DNA of 64,000 nt, from the NCBI RefSeq assembly GCF_018139145.2, contig NC_059475.1, positions 15,752,937 to 15,816,936 of the forward strand. The letters are read 5' to 3'. Positions within the stretch are counted from its first letter, which is position 1; each line of letters starts with the position of its first letter. Below the pieces are notes generated by a model. The model made no database searches. It was not told the origin of the DNA and saw only the letters and a program-made list of their open reading frames with translations. This DNA comes from Gymnogyps californianus. Lineage: Eukaryota; Chordata; Aves; Accipitriformes; Cathartidae. The position numbers were made by a program, and so were the translations under genes. This document shows positions 33,789 through 64,000 of this stretch, in pieces.

Positions 33789-36700
33789 CAAGTGGCTTCT
33801 GCTGAATTTCTAGAGCGGAATAAAAAGAAGCCCTGTCTTTGTGGATCAAGTGACAGATACTTAAAAGAAAAAAGTGACAGATCTTCTGAGTGAGCCAACA
33901 TATTTGTGTTAAGAGCTGCTGAACAAATTGGGCTCACAGGAACAAACAATCCTACTCTGTAGTACTGAATCATGGGGGGTAAGTTTTTCCACCCACAAAA
34001 TAGGTTTTACATTTCAAAACTTCCCCCTGCCCCGATTTATCCTAATTTTAATGGCTTTCAAAGAAGATATTACTGTAATTGTTAAATTAAAATTTAGTTA
34101 GCACCGTGGTATTACTCTGTCTTTAGAAGCAGACCTTTCTTTCAAAGGCTACACAGTGTTAGCCCAACATGAATTAAGCCTCACGAATCACCTTGCTGTA
34201 CAAGTGGGCAGACAGAAGAAAAGAGGTCAGAGTTGGTTACGCAAAGCCACAGGGGAAGGCATGAGGAGAGCTGGGAAGAGGGCTAATATAGCAGGCATGC
34301 TGTGCTTCCTGGCCTCCCAAGGAAACAATGTTCCCTTAGAAATAAATAGAACAGGATGAAATGTCCACACTAAGACAAGGGGATAAATGCTATAAAGGTT
34401 TTTGTATAATGGGAACATTTATAGAAAGCAAACAAAATAAAACAAACCCTGGTTGCATCGCCATGGGCAGCCTATCCCACTAACACCTTTGGGACTGAGC
34501 CAAGTCCCATCCCAGAGCAGAAATGAAAGTCTGGACATAGCAGCTCCCCTCAGCAGCTTCACATGGCTGCTCTGGGGCTGTCTTGCACCCATTTTAGTCC
34601 AGCGCTTTGCTTAGTAACGCTTCATTGCCATGCAAAGTACATTTGTGAGCCTGATTCAATAGCGACTTCTGGACCGCCTATCTCAAGGCAACAGGTTTAA
34701 TGACTCAGATAATGGCAGTGAGCCTCCCACCATAGAATAATTTTCTTTGATACTGCTTCTGGTCACTGTTGAGACTCTAACCCTTTGGAGTTAGGGGGCA
34801 GAAACTCCCTTGGACTTGGCCCCGTATAAACAAGACTAGATAAAATGTGCTGAGGAAACGTGACGTGTATTCTGTCCAAGTGGCAGCTAAGAGGCTTCCC
34901 TGTTCACACATATTTATCCAGCAGTATTGTACCATTAAAGAGATATATAATCATTGGATATAAACCAACTTACCCTACTCTCCTGCAATGCTGCTTTGTG
35001 AAATATAAGCCCCATTTACAATGGAAATGTATGACACTTGTACTTGAGTTCTTGTTTCTTAATACTGCGAGATAGAATACAGTCGTCTTAGTGATATGCT
35101 GTACCCTTCTGCTACCCTGGAAGGATAGCCACCTGTCTCCCATTTCTTCCCTCTTGGCCCTAATGGATGCCTGGTATCCCAGGGTGAAAACACACCAGTA
35201 GTTCTGCAGCTATTTTTTCTTTGAAGCTGTCCGGCAAAATGATTCCCTGGAGCAGGAGTTATCTCCCAACTGCCCATTTTCTCTCTTCATCTGTAGTAGG
35301 CAATGACAGGGCTTTCATCTGCATAACTGTATTCTACCTCTCCACTTTTACCGCTGTTCATACTACACTCTCCTGTTGGTTATATGTTCTCTGGCCCCAG
35401 TTTAATGCCCTTAGGTATTGCACAAGTAACAGCAGGCAGATGCTGCAAATACTGTGCTGTGGAACTGGTAACACTACTTAAACAGCAACAACAGTTCTTC
35501 AGTTTTCCTTGCTCTCTGCTGCAGTGCTAGAATTAATGCATTAAAAATATCACGTATCCCATGAGAACACTGAGATGTCTTTTTCTAGAAAATAAAGCCT
35601 TTAAAGAACAGATTCCAAAAGAATTGAGCAGTCTAAAGAGATTAAAAAAGAGAAAGTTTTCCCAAGTGCTAGGAATTCTTCAAAAAGGGGAAGAATACAA
35701 AAATGGATGTAAAGCCAAAGTTGCTATAAAAAGAATAACAGTGAAAAGTTCGTTGTAGCCTTCCATTGGGTCATTGACATTCTAACCCCTTAGCAATTAA
35801 TAAGTCCTGGAACGATTGTCACAATGAATTGATAGGGCAGGGATAAGTAGTTGGCCAGCCAAATTAGGATAATTTCAGTGGTTACAAGTCATCTTAATAA
35901 GTACACGTAATTTATTGGTAAAGATCACAGTGAATCTAGAAACAGTGTGACACTGGGTGAAATATGTGAAACTAGGAGACAATGAGTCAAACTCTCATGG
36001 CTCTGAGCTACAGTGAAGGGTTTAATACTGTTTATTTACCAGATTTGGAGGGATAATTTCCAGATGAATTGGTACGTCTGTACTGGTGTGGAAACAGTGT
36101 GCATTAAACACTGATACTTTATCACAACCTGCCTCCTCTTAGGTTCCTCACAGTTTGGGAGGGAGTCTGGCTCAATCCTGTTTGGAATCAGTATAATACG
36201 ATTCAATGGGGGTAGAGGTGAGGCAGCCTAAGAAAGACTACAGGAATCAGCTTGTGATTAATTTCTAAAAGGTATTAAAGGAGAGACCAAGAGACACAGG
36301 CACTATCAATAAGCCACAATATAAAAAAAGTTTTATAGATTTTATATTTAGATATTAAAGCTTTACAGAGTCATAGGATTAAAAGATACACAAGCTTTTG
36401 AGAAACACCTTTGGTATATAATTTTTCCTTCTGCATTTAGTCAGTCATGAGCGTTATCTACAGTAGGGCTGACACAAAAAATAACATGTTAATAAAATGA
36501 CAGGAGAGGTTTAAGAGTTACATAAAAACTCCATGCTGGCTATGTTTGTTTGATGTGTATCCTGACATATTTCACCCATGTAGGTTTTTTTCAACTATAT
36601 TTCATGATTCTTTGGTAGCAAATAAAAAGAACAGTAGTACACAAAAAAGGAAAGTATGTGGATAATTCTTAATGCTTCAAGATGGAGAAAAATGGCTTAT

Positions 36701-36811
36701 TTTATTAAAAAAGGAAAACCTCAATTTATTATGAAATAATATTTATTTACAGGTATTTTACATTTTTAGAAAATAATACAATTGTACTTTAAAATGCTTC
36801 ATTTACTTTTA

Positions 36812-62126
<25,315 letters not shown>

Positions 62127-64000
62127 CTGTCACAAGGAAAAGAGGTCAGCTTTTGGAGCCAGCACTTACAGGATTTAAGGAAACTGACAGATTTTAATAC
62201 CGGTAAAACCAGTTCAACATAGACAATCAAAAGAGGCTATGAGAAGATCAAAATTGTTCTGAGGAATGGTTTCCTTAAATGACATAACAACAAACCTTGA
62301 ACTGTCTTTTTGCAGTGAGTACTCAGACATACGGTAACGTCAGCTGTGTAAATGCTATGATTTTGTGAAGCTTTCTGGGAAATGCTCCTCTCAACAGATG
62401 TGTTTCAGAGCCTACGTAACTGCCGTACATTGTTTCTGTCAGACTCAAGACAATGCCGCAATGTCTGTCTAGGGCATATATTACATAACTGCTCCAGGGA
62501 CAGTGACAAAGAGCACATTTTTATTTCCCTTGTACATAATTGCCTTCTGGGTTTTTTTTATTTGATCCATAAATCAAAACTCTATTAACAAAGAATCACA
62601 AAAGGAGAAATATTGATCATTTTGATGACTCTGCTCAGATGCTTGATTTACGACCTAGATTATCTTATTGAATCAATGAATTATATGCAATTAAATTTAG
62701 GCATAAGCTAATCTGTACCGTCTTTCGGGGAACTTGTTTACCTAATCCTATTTATATGGAATTACAAATCTATTATTTCTGCTTGCACTAGTGATACTGG
62801 CTGTAGGATTTACTTAGTATTATTATTTCATACTATTATATTACACTAAAACCAGGATTTCTTAAAAATAAAAAATTCTGCTTTCTGAGTGACATCATTG
62901 CCACCAGTTAGTTAGGGAGAAGTATAAACAAAGAGGTGAGCGCTTTAGAAAATCCCCTTGAACATCTATTCCTTTCAATTTTGCAACAATTTATATTGTG
63001 ACTGCATTAGATACTTTAGTATTGTTGCTTTCATGTATCTACAAAACCAAAAATATCTGAAATCAACAGTAAGATAAATATGACTGCTGAAATTCTAATA
63101 AACCAGAGCATCATAACATAAAGAACTTAAAAAGTGCTTTTGAAACACAGTAACTTCCGCCTGTGATACAGAATTTATTCTCGAAAATGTGTGTGCAACT
63201 GTGTGTGCACTGTGCTCACTGAGCAAGGATGTATGTTGTCAGCTTTACTGCTGCACTCTTCTGGTCTGGCACAGACCTAAACATCATTCTGAGCCCCGAG
63301 TTTGTGCACAGCCACCTTGTATGCAATGCTGCGCTTCTGCAAACTGTAAATGCCAGTTCACAGAACATGACATTGCACTGTGGAGTCAGGTGAGGCTGTT
63401 CATTAAGGCGGCACTCACCATATATGATTATAATGATGCATTGATTACAAGACATCTGAAAAAAAACCAGTTCATGCTACAGGACTGGTCCGACACATAC
63501 AACATGCTAAGTGAATGTAATTAAGAATAAAATATATAATGAATTATCACACGACCTTTTTTCATATCTGCAATGATCACAAGAAGTTTAGAGAATACAA
63601 AAGGTTACTGAATGAGGTGCATGCTTGTGAGAGAGAAGTTTCATAAGCATTTGTTTACAAAATCAGTCTGAAAAGAACCAAGTGTTTGCAAATACTAACA
63701 TATAGGATTCCTGATTGTTTTTGAAAGATTAATAACTGGAAAAAAGTTTATTTGTAGGTGCTTTTACATTATCAAACCATAAGAGAACCTGCTACTATTA
63801 GGAGATTATTGAGTGTCCTGCACAGAAGGATAAAAGTGACAGAACCAAGTTACAGCCCAATACTGGATCTGCTGATTTGCAGCACCTGGCCCAACTGCGC
63901 TCTACCCTCCTGCTCTCTGGTCACTGCCTGGAAATGCCCCGCAGTGCCATGAAGCAAGCACATATTGATCAGCCTAATTACAGGGAAAGGTTTAAGTAAC
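62127..64000 (-). other. ABCC8: ABCC8 intron at the right window edge
   Basis: This follows (in gene orientation precedes) the NBD1 Walker B exon. I looked for the next upstream exon, which should encode the NBD1 signature GQRQR and end VVFL, and did not find it, so the intron extends beyond the window. Confidence 0.7.

Larger units (their letters stand above)
31491..36811. other. KCNJ11-ABCC8 intergenic region
   Basis: This is about 5.3 kb between the KCNJ11 promoter and the ABCC8 stop codon, including the ABCC8 3'UTR at its right edge. It holds a repeat cluster at 32.6-33.8 kb and a CTCF-like motif at 33490-33505. No coding sequence was recognised. Confidence 0.55.

Overview
This is a vertebrate, almost certainly avian, nuclear genomic window with short, intron-split genes. 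Four loci appear in the order NUCB2 (+), an NCR3LG1/B7-H6-like immunoglobulin locus (+), KCNJ11 (-) and ABCC8 (-). That matches the gene order I know from human 11p15. A CR1 3' tail at about 23.2-23.5 kb and two solo LTRs of a type common in bird genomes support a bird, probably a neoavian. No species can be named from the sequence alone. There are no bacterial-type features, CRISPR arrays or recognisable tRNA/rRNA genes.

Region by region: 598-7,789 holds the last seven coding exons of NUCB2 (both EF-hands, the coiled coil and a C-terminal tail longer than the mammalian one). Its 3'UTR carries a run of 50 consecutive G. From 13.58 to 22.2 kb lies a decaying Ig-superfamily locus. It has a well-preserved V-type exon that aligns to B7-H6, a possible transmembrane exon, and four C1-type exon relics. 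The V-exon donor appears changed from GT to AT, three of the four C1 exons carry a net -1 frameshift, and one has an extra stop. From 23.5 to 29.7 kb I recognise nothing coding. KCNJ11 (Kir6.2) is one uninterrupted coding exon at 29,769-30,971 with a CpG-island promoter running to about 31.5 kb. From 31.5 to 36.8 kb is intergenic sequence with an inverted/direct repeat cluster. From 36,812 to the right edge is ABCC8 (SUR1), 18 coding exons on the minus strand, from the NBD1 Walker B aspartates to the stop codon. The 5' half of the gene lies beyond the window.

KCNJ11 and ABCC8 encode the two subunits of the ATP-sensitive potassium channel, and their head-to-tail linkage is intact here. All 18 ABCC8 exons, 7 NUCB2 exons and KCNJ11 (about 4.1 kb of coding sequence) read through without a frameshift or stop. 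The damage in the Ig locus is therefore unlikely to be general assembly error. The main candidates for follow-up are the eroded B7-H6-like multi-Ig locus, the G50 tract in the NUCB2 3'UTR, the enlarged Kir6.2 extracellular turret, a GC-AG intron in ABCC8, and a pair of opposed solo LTRs in ABCC8 introns.
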